The translations under genes and the position numbers were made by a program. From assembly GCA_030608075.1 (NCBI GenBank), contig JAUWIU010000001.1, positions 16,106-80,105 on the forward strand: a DNA stretch of 64,000 bases, in the 5' to 3' direction. The notes beneath the pieces were generated by a model. The model was given only the letters and a program-made list of their open reading frames with translations, made no database searches and was not told the origin of the DNA. Shown here piece after piece: positions 1 through 7,916 of the stretch (position 1 is its first letter; each line of letters opens with the position of its first letter). Origin of the DNA: Phycisphaerae bacterium. GTDB taxonomy: Bacteria > Planctomycetota > Phycisphaerae > Sedimentisphaerales > Anaerobacaceae.

Positions 1-1434
1 CATTCTCTTGACCCAGCCGGCCTTACCATCGACCGAGAATCGGTCCAGTTTTTCCGGTATTCCAAGAATTTCCGGCGAAATCATATAGCCTCTGACGTGG
101 CAGCCGCCGCGATTCGACGTTGCGTATTCCAGCCCGTGTCCCTGCACTCCTCTTGGGTCGTAAGCCGGCATCTCCAGCTTCTTCACCGACATCGAAAGTT
201 CCGCCGCGCCGTAACTTTCCGCCAATCGATAGGACCCCGCTGCAAGCCTGGCGCCAAATCCCTCCCCCGCCCCCATCTTCCGTGTCCATTCCACTATCGC
301 TTCGGACGAACCAAACTCCAGTGCCGGCCCATCGATTTCATCAGGCTTGATATAGCCCTTCTCGTAAAGTTCCATAGCGCACGCTATCGTCGTCCCCGAA
401 GAGATAGTGTCCAGACCATACTCATTGCACCAGTTGTTGGCTCTGATAACGGCAGCCAGGTCGTCGACTCCGCAGTCTGCGCTGTACGCCCAGAGCGTTT
501 CGTACTCTGGCCCTTCGCCTTGCACATCTCCCACCTTCACCCGTCGCCCACAGGCAATCGGGCAGGCGTAGCACGCAACATTCTTCACAAGATACTGCTC
601 GGCCAAAGCCTCCCCGGAGACCTTATCAGCCGTTTCAAAATGTCCCCGCTGAAAATTCCTCGTCGGATATATACCATGTTCGTTAATCACGTTCACCAAA
701 GACGACGTGCCGTATGTCGGCAGACCCTTGCCGGTAATGTCGTTTTCCTTAAGCATCTGTCGTACACGCTTGAGCACCTCTTTCGCCGCTTCCGGTTTGG
801 CAGTTGCCACTTTGCCGCTGCCGCGAACCACAATCGCCTTTAGATTCTTGCTGCCCATCACCGCCCCCACGCCCGAGCGGCCCGCCGCACGGTACCTGTC
901 GTTCATTATGCACGCCAAAAGTAACTGCCTCTCGCCAGCCGGTCCAATCGTCAGAACCCGTGCCTTGGCATCACCTGCTTCTTCCAGCAGCAAATCGGTC
1001 GTCTCGGAAACCAGCTTACCCCAGCACCTTTCAGCACTTTTGATTTCCACCGCATCGTCGTTGACCGATATGTAGCACGGCTTGTCCGACCTGCCTTGTA
1101 CAATAATCATATCGTAGCCGGCGCGTTTCAATTCCGCTCCCCAGAACCCGCCCGAATTGGAACAGGCAATAGTACCGCTCAGGGGTGATTTCGTCACCAC
1201 CATGTATCGACCCGATGCAGGCGCTTGTGAGCCGGTAAGCGGCCCGGTCGCGAAAATAAGCTTGTTCTCAGCGCTCAGCGCATCCACCGCCGGGTCAACT
1301 TCCTCCGCCAGGAAATAGCTGCCCAGGCCGCGACCGCCCACAAACTTCTTCGCCAAAGCTATATCCAGCTCTTCTTTCGTAATTTCACCCGTACTCAGAT
1401 TTACCCGCAACAACTTTCCACAATATCCAGCCAC
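1..1434 (-). CDS. Aldehyde:ferredoxin oxidoreductase, tungsten/pterin family (3' end outside window)
   Basis: Oxidises an aldehyde to the carboxylic acid, passing electrons to ferredoxin, probably in the cytoplasm. The 478 visible codons begin at a GTG preceded by AAGGAG six bases upstream and give the AOR N-terminus (MAGYCGKLLRVNLSTGEI). The pterin-binding segment GRSGVGAVMGSKNLKAI lies near residues 185-201. Three of the four [4Fe-4S] cysteines are in CYACPIACGR (C288, C291, C295). Family members are about 600 residues long, so roughly 120 C-terminal residues, including the last cluster cysteine, lie beyond the left edge. It lies 69 bp downstream of the formate dehydrogenase group on the same strand. 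The family call is firm; the aldehyde substrate cannot be read from the sequence. Confidence 0.93.
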   Translation of the reverse strand, partial: MAGYCGKLLRVNLSTGEITKEELDIALAKKFVGGRGLGSYFLAEEVDPAVDALSAENKLIFATGPLTGSQAPASGRYMVVTKSPLSGTIACSNSGGFWGAELKRAGYDMIIVQGRSDKPCYISVNDDAVEIKSAERCWGKLVSETTDLLLEEAGDAKARVLTIGPAGERQLLLACIMNDRYRAAGRSGVGAVMGSKNLKAIVVRGSGKVATAKPEAAKEVLKRVRQMLKENDITGKGLPTYGTSSLVNVINEHGIYPTRNFQRGHFETADKVSGEALAEQYLVKNVACYACPIACGRRVKVGDVQGEGPEYETLWAYSADCGVDDLAAVIRANNWCNEYGLDTISSGTTIACAMELYEKGYIKPDEIDGPALEFGSSEAIVEWTRKMGAGEGFGARLAAGSYRLAESYGAAELSMSVKKLEMPAYDPRGVQGHGLEYATSNRGGCHVRGYMISPEILGIPEKLDRFSVDGKAGWVKRM

Positions 1435-1503
1435 AATCGTCTCCTTGAATAAATTTTCAACAGTACCGACTTTATGTTCAAACCAACCGACTGTCAACGC
1501 TCT

Positions 1504-1749
1504 TTACTTAAAGCACCCAAGCTGACAGTTGCATATCTTTATTTTCTGCTTGTTGCAGATGCGCCCTATCTCAGATACGTGTATCTCCAGTTCTCCCGCT
1601 AACCGAAATGCCTCGCCACAGGAAAGCTTCTTTACGCCCTTAACCTCCATTGCCTCTTCGATAACCATCTTAACACGTTCCGATTCGTCGCTCATTTTCA
1701 CCCGTCTTTCGCTGCGTATAAAACTAACCCTGGCCGGCATTTTTAACAC
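1504..1749 (-). CDS. Small conserved-looking protein with C-terminal CxCQLGCF motif
   Basis: This 81-residue soluble protein lies between the formate dehydrogenase alpha subunit (13 bp upstream) and the AOR gene. Its second half reads as a short helical domain, LSCGEAFRLAGELEIHVSEI, followed by a tail with cysteines in CNCQLGCFK. An internal ATG at position 1695 (residue 19, MSDESERVKM) is an alternative start and would remove a basic N-terminal extension. I have an impression of similar small proteins beside molybdopterin enzymes, but cannot name a family. A role as a regulator or metal/cofactor accessory for the neighbouring Mo/W enzymes is inference from position and cysteines only. Confidence 0.6.
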   Translation of the reverse strand: MLKMPARVSFIRSERRVKMSDESERVKMVIEEAMEVKGVKKLSCGEAFRLAGELEIHVSEIGRICNKQKIKICNCQLGCFK

Positions 1750-1762
1750 AGACAGCCTAATC

Positions 1763-4477
1763 CTAACTTGTCATCTTCACCTTGCGAATCGCCGCCGCGC
1801 AAACCTTGTATTCCGGTATCTTCGCCAGCGGGTCCAGCGCATCGATTGTCAGCATATTCGCAGGGCCTTCGCAAAAATGAAACGGCATAAACAACCAGCC
1901 CTTCTCAATTCTGCACGTGACTTTTGCCTTCGTAGTAACCTTGCCTCGCCGACTGACCACTTCAATACTGTCACCATCGACAATTTCGAGGCTTTCCGCG
2001 TCGGCGGGATGTATCTCAACGTAGCCGGTAGGCGAAACCTGGTTCACCACCCTTGATTTTCGCGTCAGCGTGCCCGTGTGGAACTGATACAACTGCCTGC
2101 CGGTACTTAACACAAACGGATAATCATCGTCCGGCACTTCCGCCGGGTCCTTGAACTTCACAGCATTGAACTTGCCTTTGCCCCTCGTAAATCGGCCCTT
2201 GTGCAGGTACTTTGTGCCGGGATGGTCCTTGTCCGGGCAGGGCCACTGAAGACCCACCGAATCAATCCTCTCAAAAGATATCCCTCCGTAGATTGGACAG
2301 ACACTCGCCATCTCATCCATTATTTGCCCCGCCCCCTCGTATGCCATCGTATAGCCCAGCTCACCTGCCACCTCGCAGATGATTTCCCAGTCGTTACGGG
2401 CGCCGCCCGGAGGCTCAACCGCCTTTCGCACACGCTGGACACGCCGCTCCGTATTCGTAAATGTCCCATCTTTTTCTGCAAAGCACACCGAAGGCAGAAC
2501 AACGTCAGCATACTCGCCCGACTCAGTCAGGAATATATCCTGAGAAACCAGAAAATCAACCTTCTCAAGTGCTGCTCTGGTCCTGTTGAGGTTCGGGTCC
2601 GACAGCGCAGGATTTTCCCCCATCATATACAACGCCTTGACGCTGCCCTGTTCGATTGCGTGCATCATCTCGACAATCGTAAGCCCATTCTTTGCCGGAA
2701 GCTCTTTGCCCCACGCCTTTTCAAATTTTGCCCGCACCGCCGCATCCTCTACCGATTGATAGCCCGGGTAAACGTTCGGCAAGGCCCCCAGGTCGCACGC
2801 GCCCTGAACGTTGTTCTGCCCGCGAAGCGGATTGACGCCGGTCGACTCGGCCCCGACATTACCCGTCAGCATCGCCAGATTCGCAAGACTCAGCACGTTG
2901 TCTGTCCCTGTCGTGTGTTGTGTTATGCCCATACTGTAGACGATACTCGCCGTCGCCGCCCCAGCGTACATCCTCGCCGCCTCACGAATCTTCTCAGCGG
3001 CAACAGTAGTAATCTTCTCGGCCATTTCCGGTGTAAAATCCTTCACGGCGTCCGCAAGCTCATCAAAACCTTCGGTACGCGCATCTATAAATTCGCTGTC
3101 AAGGAGTTTCTCTTCAATTATCACGTTCATCATCGCGTTTATAAGCGCAACGTCTGTGCCCGGCTTTTGAGCAACGTGCAGACCGGCAAATCGAACAAGG
3201 TCTATCGCCCGCGGGTCCGCAACTATAAGTTTGGCCCCGTTTTTCACCGCCGCCTCTTTTATGTAGAGCGCCATCACCGGATGGGCCTCGGTCGTATTGG
3301 ACCCTATCACAAATATGCAGCCGGCGTTTTTAAGCTCCTCAATCGAGTTAGTCATGGCCCCGCTGCCGAATGCCCTGGCAAGTCCCGCAACCGTTGACGC
3401 GTGACACAATCGGGCGCAGTGGTCAACGTTGTTCGTACCTACCGCAGCACGCATAAATTTCTGGAAAACGTAATTCTCCTCGTTCGTACACTTCGCCGAC
3501 GAAAGTCCCGCAATAGCATCGGCCCCGAACTCTGCCCGTATCCGCCCTAAACGCTCGCCAACAAGCGTAATTGCCTCCTCCCACGTCGCCTGCTCCAACC
3601 TGCCGTTTCGCTTAATCAGCGGCGTCCGCAGCCTTTTCTCGTGGCCGACAAACTCCATCACAAATTTGCCCTTCACGCACAAATTCCCATCATTTGGAAT
3701 ACACCCGACCTCGCTGGACACGCGAACAATCTCGTTTGTCTTCCGATTCACATTAAGGTCAATCTGGCACCCAACCCCGCAATACGGACAAGTGGTTCTG
3801 GTCTTTGTCAGCTCCTTTTGCCGACCCCTGCCGACAGCCGAACGCTCCATCATTGCACCTGACGGACAAACCTCAACACAGCCCCCACACAAATCACAGC
3901 TACTTTCCTCAAGGTCAATTCCAAAGGCTGTGGTCACCTCCATTTCGTTCACCAGCCCGCCGAATGTCAGTGCTTCATTCATCTCTACTTCTGCGCAGTA
4001 CTTGACACACAAACCGCACAGAATGCATTTATCCGGGTCGTACATTATGGCTTCACTGTTACTCGCGTAGTTGCGCCGGCTCGTCCGTCTCTCCGCTAAC
4101 CCGAACCGCCCTTCGTCGGCCTGATAACGGTAGGCATAATCCTGAAGCTTACACGAACCCTCCTTGTCGCAGCTTGTGCACGCTACCCGATGTTCGGAAA
4201 GTATAAGCTCCAGAATCGTTTTTCGTATCGCCGCAATCTCCTCATTCTCAGTACATACGTTCATCCCTTCCTCGACCGGCGTATTGCACGATGTTGTCAG
4301 CCCGGCGCGAGACTCGATTTGCACGACACAGAGCCGGCACATACCGATAGGCGCCATCCGAGGGTCGTAACACAGGTTGGGAATGTCGACGGCGACACTT
4401 TTCGCAGCCTCAAGAATCGTTGTTCCTTCCCTGACCTTGACCTCTCTTCCGTCAATTGTAAGACAAATTTCTTTCAT
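1763..4477 (-). CDS. fdhA: NAD-linked formate dehydrogenase, molybdopterin catalytic subunit (FdhA type)
   Basis: Catalyses reversible formate oxidation to CO2 at a bis-MGD Mo/W centre. The 904-residue protein has a NuoG-like N-terminus with a [2Fe-2S] set (C36, C47, C50, C64). A His/Cys3 cluster follows (H96, C100, C103, C109), then two ferredoxin clusters (C151-C161 and C194-C204). The catalytic domain begins with the 4Fe-4S motif CPYCGVGC (C230, C233, C237, C267). In HCARLCHASTVAG, Cys358 (codon TGT) aligns with the selenocysteine of E. coli FDH-H, so this is a Cys-type enzyme. The NuoF-like gene lies 26 bp upstream. The Fe-S wire in the N-terminus indicates electron transfer to that partner and then NAD or ferredoxin. 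It is probably cytoplasmic, since no signal peptide is seen. Confidence 0.93.
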   Translation of the reverse strand: MKEICLTIDGREVKVREGTTILEAAKSVAVDIPNLCYDPRMAPIGMCRLCVVQIESRAGLTTSCNTPVEEGMNVCTENEEIAAIRKTILELILSEHRVACTSCDKEGSCKLQDYAYRYQADEGRFGLAERRTSRRNYASNSEAIMYDPDKCILCGLCVKYCAEVEMNEALTFGGLVNEMEVTTAFGIDLEESSCDLCGGCVEVCPSGAMMERSAVGRGRQKELTKTRTTCPYCGVGCQIDLNVNRKTNEIVRVSSEVGCIPNDGNLCVKGKFVMEFVGHEKRLRTPLIKRNGRLEQATWEEAITLVGERLGRIRAEFGADAIAGLSSAKCTNEENYVFQKFMRAAVGTNNVDHCARLCHASTVAGLARAFGSGAMTNSIEELKNAGCIFVIGSNTTEAHPVMALYIKEAAVKNGAKLIVADPRAIDLVRFAGLHVAQKPGTDVALINAMMNVIIEEKLLDSEFIDARTEGFDELADAVKDFTPEMAEKITTVAAEKIREAARMYAGAATASIVYSMGITQHTTGTDNVLSLANLAMLTGNVGAESTGVNPLRGQNNVQGACDLGALPNVYPGYQSVEDAAVRAKFEKAWGKELPAKNGLTIVEMMHAIEQGSVKALYMMGENPALSDPNLNRTRAALEKVDFLVSQDIFLTESGEYADVVLPSVCFAEKDGTFTNTERRVQRVRKAVEPPGGARNDWEIICEVAGELGYTMAYEGAGQIMDEMASVCPIYGGISFERIDSVGLQWPCPDKDHPGTKYLHKGRFTRGKGKFNAVKFKDPAEVPDDDYPFVLSTGRQLYQFHTGTLTRKSRVVNQVSPTGYVEIHPADAESLEIVDGDSIEVVSRRGKVTTKAKVTCRIEKGWLFMPFHFCEGPANMLTIDALDPLAKIPEYKVCAAAIRKVKMTS

Positions 4478-4503
4478 TTCTGTATTTCTTTGCAGCCGTT
4501 TTC

Positions 4504-5763
4504 TTATGCCGGCCCCTTATTGACAGCCGCCTCGAAATCCTGGCCGAAAAGCTCCAGCGCCGACAGCACCGGCAGCGGAAACACCTGCCCCATCCCGCAT
4601 GTCGAAGCCCTAATCGCCGCCCTGCCAATCTCGCGCAGCCGAGCAGTATCGTCTACATCTGCCCTGCCGGAATTGACCCTTTCTATGATTTCCTGCATTC
4701 TTTTAATTCCAAGCCGACAGGGCGCGCAACGCCCGCACGACTCATTGCCGTAGTATTCGAGCAATTTCTTAACCATCCCGACAGCACTTTTTGGCTGTTC
4801 ATAAACGATGACCGCTGCTGTGCCAATACTGCTGCCGGCCTTTCTGATACCTTCAGCGCTGAGGGTACAGTCCAGCGACGTTTCGTCTAAAAACGCGCTT
4901 GTCCCTCCACCCGGCTGCACCGCCTTTATCGCCCCGCCTTCACGAGTGCCCCCACCGAATTCATCAATCAGCCCTCGCAGAGTCCCCGAGCCTGTCTCAA
5001 TCTCATAGACCCCAGGCCGTTTAACATCGCCAGATAACGAAAACATCCGCGTGCCCGGGTCATCTTCAAGGCCGAATCGCCTATATTCCCTCCACCCCTT
5101 CGCCAGAATAAACGGCACATTTGCAATGGTTTCGACGTTGTTTACCACCGTAGGTCTTCCGAACAACCCCTGTTCGGTCGGGTATGGCGGCTTGAGCCTG
5201 CTCATCGCACGCCGCGTCTCCAGAGACGCAATAAGCGCAAACTCCTCGCCGGCTATGTAAAGGCCTCGACCCTTTGCCACACTAAGTTGCAGTGAGAACT
5301 CTGAGCCAAGAATATTTGCCCCTAAAAGCCCGGCATCCCTGGCTTTTTCTATCAGCTTTTCCCAGAGACCGAATGTGTCCTCGTATTCGCCCTTAATGTA
5401 GATATAAGCCTGCTCAGCCCCTGTCGCGTATGCACCTATCAATATCCCCTCAAGGATTGCCCACGGGTCACCATCCAAGAGAACTCTGTCCTTAAACGTC
5501 CCCAACTCACCTTCATCTGCGTTGCAGATAAGATACTTCGGGCCCGGCCCATGTTTGGCTGCGGATTCCCATTTGCTTCCGGTCGGAAAGCCCGCGCCGC
5601 CACGGCCGGTAAGACCAGAGCGCCTGACCTGCTCAACCACTTCTTCCGCTTCCATCGCCAGGGCTTGGTTAAGGCCTTCAAGCCCGCCCGATGCCTCGTA
5701 GCCCTTGAGGTCCAACGGGTCGTACTTGCCCACACGCTCTGTCAGCAGCTTTGTCTCTTTCAC
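4504..5763 (-). CDS. NuoF-like NADH/FMN-binding subunit of the formate dehydrogenase
   Basis: This is the electron-entry/exit subunit carrying FMN, an NAD(H) site and one [4Fe-4S] cluster. The 419-residue protein has the glycine-rich FMN/NADH motif GRGGAGFPTGSKW at residues 53-65. An SLBB-like stretch covers about 238-290. The C-terminal cluster is in ESCGRCAPCRLG (C343, C346, C349) plus C389. Its length matches plain NuoF; the extra ferredoxin domains of hydrogenase HydB/HndC types are absent. The start is GTG and lies just ahead of the upstream gene's TGA (5765-5767). Context says it shuttles electrons between FdhA and NAD(H). Confurcation with ferredoxin is possible but not shown. Confidence 0.9.
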   Translation of the reverse strand: MKETKLLTERVGKYDPLDLKGYEASGGLEGLNQALAMEAEEVVEQVRRSGLTGRGGAGFPTGSKWESAAKHGPGPKYLICNADEGELGTFKDRVLLDGDPWAILEGILIGAYATGAEQAYIYIKGEYEDTFGLWEKLIEKARDAGLLGANILGSEFSLQLSVAKGRGLYIAGEEFALIASLETRRAMSRLKPPYPTEQGLFGRPTVVNNVETIANVPFILAKGWREYRRFGLEDDPGTRMFSLSGDVKRPGVYEIETGSGTLRGLIDEFGGGTREGGAIKAVQPGGGTSAFLDETSLDCTLSAEGIRKAGSSIGTAAVIVYEQPKSAVGMVKKLLEYYGNESCGRCAPCRLGIKRMQEIIERVNSGRADVDDTARLREIGRAAIRASTCGMGQVFPLPVLSALELFGQDFEAAVNKGPA

Positions 5764-5764
5764 G

Positions 5765-6004
5765 TCAGTCCCGCCCCTCCGCCTGCACCTTGAAATCTCT
5801 GTACGATGTCAGAGCACCGTAGATTCTCGCTTCGGCCAAACCGGTTCTAACGGCAAGGTCGCGCACTATCTCTCTCGGAACGCCGCCAAAAATATCCTGC
5901 ACCTTGCCTAATACTATAAACAGGTTCTCCTCGGTCACAGGGCTGTTTTCCGTAACAAGCTCTTCGTAGGCCTGAACATCGAATCCTCGCATTTCTTCAC
6001 TCAT
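5765..6004 (-). CDS. NuoE-like small subunit, helical domain only (no [2Fe-2S] thioredoxin fold)
   Basis: The first gene of the formate dehydrogenase operon encodes only 79 residues. They resemble the N-terminal helical domain of NuoE/HoxE: KVQDIFGGVPREIVRDLAVR is the usual helix pair before the ferredoxin fold, followed by a segment matching the family's RIYGVATFY. Complete NuoE proteins are about 150-170 residues with four cluster cysteines; this one has no cysteine at all. The stop is followed one base later by the GTG of the NuoF-like gene, so the two are translationally coupled. It may be a structural remnant that stabilises NuoF. No second frame with the missing cysteines was seen downstream, where NuoF starts immediately. 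Confidence 0.75.
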   Translation of the reverse strand: MSEEMRGFDVQAYEELVTENSPVTEENLFIVLGKVQDIFGGVPREIVRDLAVRTGLAEARIYGALTSYRDFKVQAEGRD

Positions 6005-6324
6005 AAACAGCCTCAGCTACAGCCGGCTTTGCAAAAAGCTTCCGCACCGAAATTCATCTGCTATTTCCGCAGAGCACGGAGCCGGCCAAAAAACTCGCAC
6101 GCTTGCGACGTACCTGCCACATTTTATTCATCACTCAGCCGATTTCAAGACAAAATTGCCCCCTGCTTGTCCGGCCCTGTCCATCCTGAAAGCTCTATTT
6201 TTCAAGCAGCGTACCTCATTTATCCGATAAGAACTTCGTCAACAATGCCGACGCTGCGCCACTGGGCAATCGTTTCGGAAGCTGCCCTGAAAATGCCGGA
6301 TGGCAGTCTCAAGCAATAATACTT
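6005..6324. other. Divergent intergenic spacer, formate dehydrogenase operon / nth
   Basis: This 320-bp spacer separates the minus-strand formate dehydrogenase operon from nth on the plus strand. No credible ORF, RNA gene or repeat is visible. Apart from the candidate promoter at 6121-6148, nothing recognisable was seen. Confidence 0.6.
6121..6148 (-). promoter_or_regulatory. Candidate sigma70-type promoter for the formate dehydrogenase operon
   Basis: Read on the minus strand, TTGAAA and TAAAAT are separated by 16 bases, about 117 bases upstream of the first gene of the operon. It is the only good -35/-10 pair I noticed in this divergent spacer. Called by eye only. Confidence 0.4.
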
Positions 6325-6999
6325 ATGCGAAAAAAAGCAAAGATAAAAGTCGACAAAGCCGCCGCAGCCGAAAGGGTAAAAAACATTTACCCGGTACTGA
6401 AAAAAATATACCCCGAGGCCAAAACCGCACTTCACTTCAAAAATCCCCTCGAGCTTCTAATTGCCACAATTCTTTCCGCGCAGTGCACCGATACACGCGT
6501 AAACAGGGTCACTGAAGAGGTATTCAAAAAGTATAAATCAGCCGGCGACTGGGCAAACGCAGAGCTGCAGCAAATCGAGGCGGACATAAAAAGCACCGGC
6601 TTCTATCACAATAAAGCCGTCAGCATCAAAAACGCCTGTACAAATCTGCTCCGACAATCCGCAGGCAAAGTGCCCGATACGATGCAGGAACTCACCTCGC
6701 TGCCCGGGGTCGGCAGAAAAACAGCAAACGTCGTATTAGGAAATGCCTTCGGCGTGCCGGCAATAGCCTGCGATACGCACGTCATCCGCCTTTCACGCCG
6801 GCTCGGACTTTCGGAAAATACCAATCCCGTAAAGCTCGAATTTGACCTAAACGAAATCGTACCAAAGAAAAACTGGACAATGTTCAGTCACCTGTTGATT
6901 CTTCACGGCAGAAATACCTGCATCGCGCGCAAGCCGGATTGCCCGAATTGTCCCGTTGCAAAATACTGTCCTGCTGCTGACAACCCACAGTTATGGTAG
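6325..6999 (+). CDS. nth: Endonuclease III, base-excision repair glycosylase/AP lyase
   Basis: Removes oxidised pyrimidines and nicks at the abasic site. The 224-residue protein has the helix-hairpin-helix LPGVGRKTANVV with catalytic Lys132. The catalytic Asp150 is in ACDTHVIRLSRRLG. The C-terminal [4Fe-4S] loop has exact C-X6-C-X2-C-X5-C spacing (C199, C206, C209, C215). Length is typical (E. coli Nth is 211). The ATG start gives a basic N-terminal tail. The LOG-family gene follows 22 bp downstream and may be cotranscribed. Confidence 0.96.
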   Translation: MRKKAKIKVDKAAAAERVKNIYPVLKKIYPEAKTALHFKNPLELLIATILSAQCTDTRVNRVTEEVFKKYKSAGDWANAELQQIEADIKSTGFYHNKAVSIKNACTNLLRQSAGKVPDTMQELTSLPGVGRKTANVVLGNAFGVPAIACDTHVIRLSRRLGLSENTNPVKLEFDLNEIVPKKNWTMFSHLLILHGRNTCIARKPDCPNCPVAKYCPAADNPQLW

Positions 7000-7021
7000 T
7001 TATGACAAAGGAGGCCTTTCC

Positions 7022-7717
7022 ATGCTCGACACAAGCGAGACGCCCGTAAAAGACCTGTGGCGAATATTCAGAATAATGGCCGAATTCACAGAGGGATACG
7101 AGGAGCTTGCCGCCGTCGGGCCCGCCGTCTCAATCTTCGGCTCATCCAGAGCCGCGCCCGACAGCCGCTATTACAAGCTTGCCGAGCAAACCGCCTCACT
7201 GCTGGCAAAGGCCGGGTTCGCCGTCATCACCGGCGGAGGCGGTGGAATTATGGAAGCAGCAAACAAAGGCGCATCCCAGGCCGGCGGTACGAGCGTCGGC
7301 CTGAATATCGACTTGCCTATGGAGCAAATCCCAAACGACTACCAGAACCTGTCGATGCACTTCAGGTATTTCTTCTGCCGAAAGGTAATGTTCCTGAAAT
7401 ACGCACATGGTTTTATCGTGCTGCCCGGCGGCTACGGCACCCTCGATGAGTTCTTCGAATCGATGGTATTGATTCAGACATTAAGGCAGGCCTCTTTCCC
7501 GGTTGTCTTGATGGGAACGGACTATTGGAAAGGCTTAATCGATTGGATGGCCGAGACAATGCTCGCTCAGTATCACCATATCGCGCCGGAAGACCTGAAC
7601 ATATTTACCGTAGTCGACGACCCCCAGGCCGCAACCAACATTATAGTCAATTTCAGAGAAAGCAAGGGACGCAGCGGACTCGACCTGCCCCCGGGAATGA
7701 AAAAAACCAGAAGTTAA
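7022..7717 (+). CDS. LOG-family protein (putative cytokinin riboside 5'-monophosphate phosphoribohydrolase)
   Basis: A Rossmann-type protein of 231 residues, in the family that cleaves N-glycosidic bonds of nucleoside monophosphates. The diagnostic PGGYGTLDEFFE motif is present and GGGGGIMEAANKGA forms the nucleotide-binding loop. Older annotations call such proteins lysine decarboxylase. The start chosen is the ATG at 7022 because AAAGGAGG lies about seven bases upstream; an in-frame ATG at 6956 would overlap nth. The stop codon lies six bases before a MITE-like element. The physiological substrate in bacteria is usually unknown. Confidence 0.88.
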   Translation: MLDTSETPVKDLWRIFRIMAEFTEGYEELAAVGPAVSIFGSSRAAPDSRYYKLAEQTASLLAKAGFAVITGGGGGIMEAANKGASQAGGTSVGLNIDLPMEQIPNDYQNLSMHFRYFFCRKVMFLKYAHGFIVLPGGYGTLDEFFESMVLIQTLRQASFPVVLMGTDYWKGLIDWMAETMLAQYHHIAPEDLNIFTVVDDPQAATNIIVNFRESKGRSGLDLPPGMKKTRS

Positions 7718-7723
7718 AAAACT

Positions 7724-7878
7724 GTAACCGTTCACGCGGTAAACCTGGCAAATTTCGGCCATTTTGCGTCAATGCCGAGCCACCCGCAATCTCAAACACT
7801 ATTGTTTCAGACCGCTTCGTCGCCAAAAGCTACGCGCAGTGACCGAAAAAAGCCGGTCTATACCACGTGAACGGTTAC
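7724..7878. mobile_element. MITE-like element with 18-bp terminal inverted repeats, no coding capacity
   Basis: A 155-bp element is bounded by inverted repeats that match at 17 of 18 positions (7724-7741 against 7861-7878); the outer 13 bases, GTAACCGTTCACG, are perfect. Complementarity continues imperfectly inward for about another 25 bases on each side, so much of the element is a palindrome. AAAAAACT precedes the left end. TAAAAACT follows one base beyond the right end, a possible 8-bp target duplication matching 7/8. GTAA ends and 8-bp duplications recall IS66-type elements, which is a tentative comparison. It sits between the LOG-family stop and the convergent PEP-CTERM gene. Confidence 0.65.
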
Positions 7879-7916
7879 CTAAAAACTCCTAAACATCAAC
7901 TCAACGCCCGCCTCCG

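Noticed and set aside
2201..3397. Plus-strand ORF of 398 codons
   Set aside because: Lies entirely antisense to fdhA and is Arg/His/Leu-rich, as expected for a shadow frame. The fdhA frame has all family motifs.
3400..3410. Possible selenocysteine site in FdhA
   Set aside because: The codon at the active-site position is TGT (Cys358), with no in-frame TGA.
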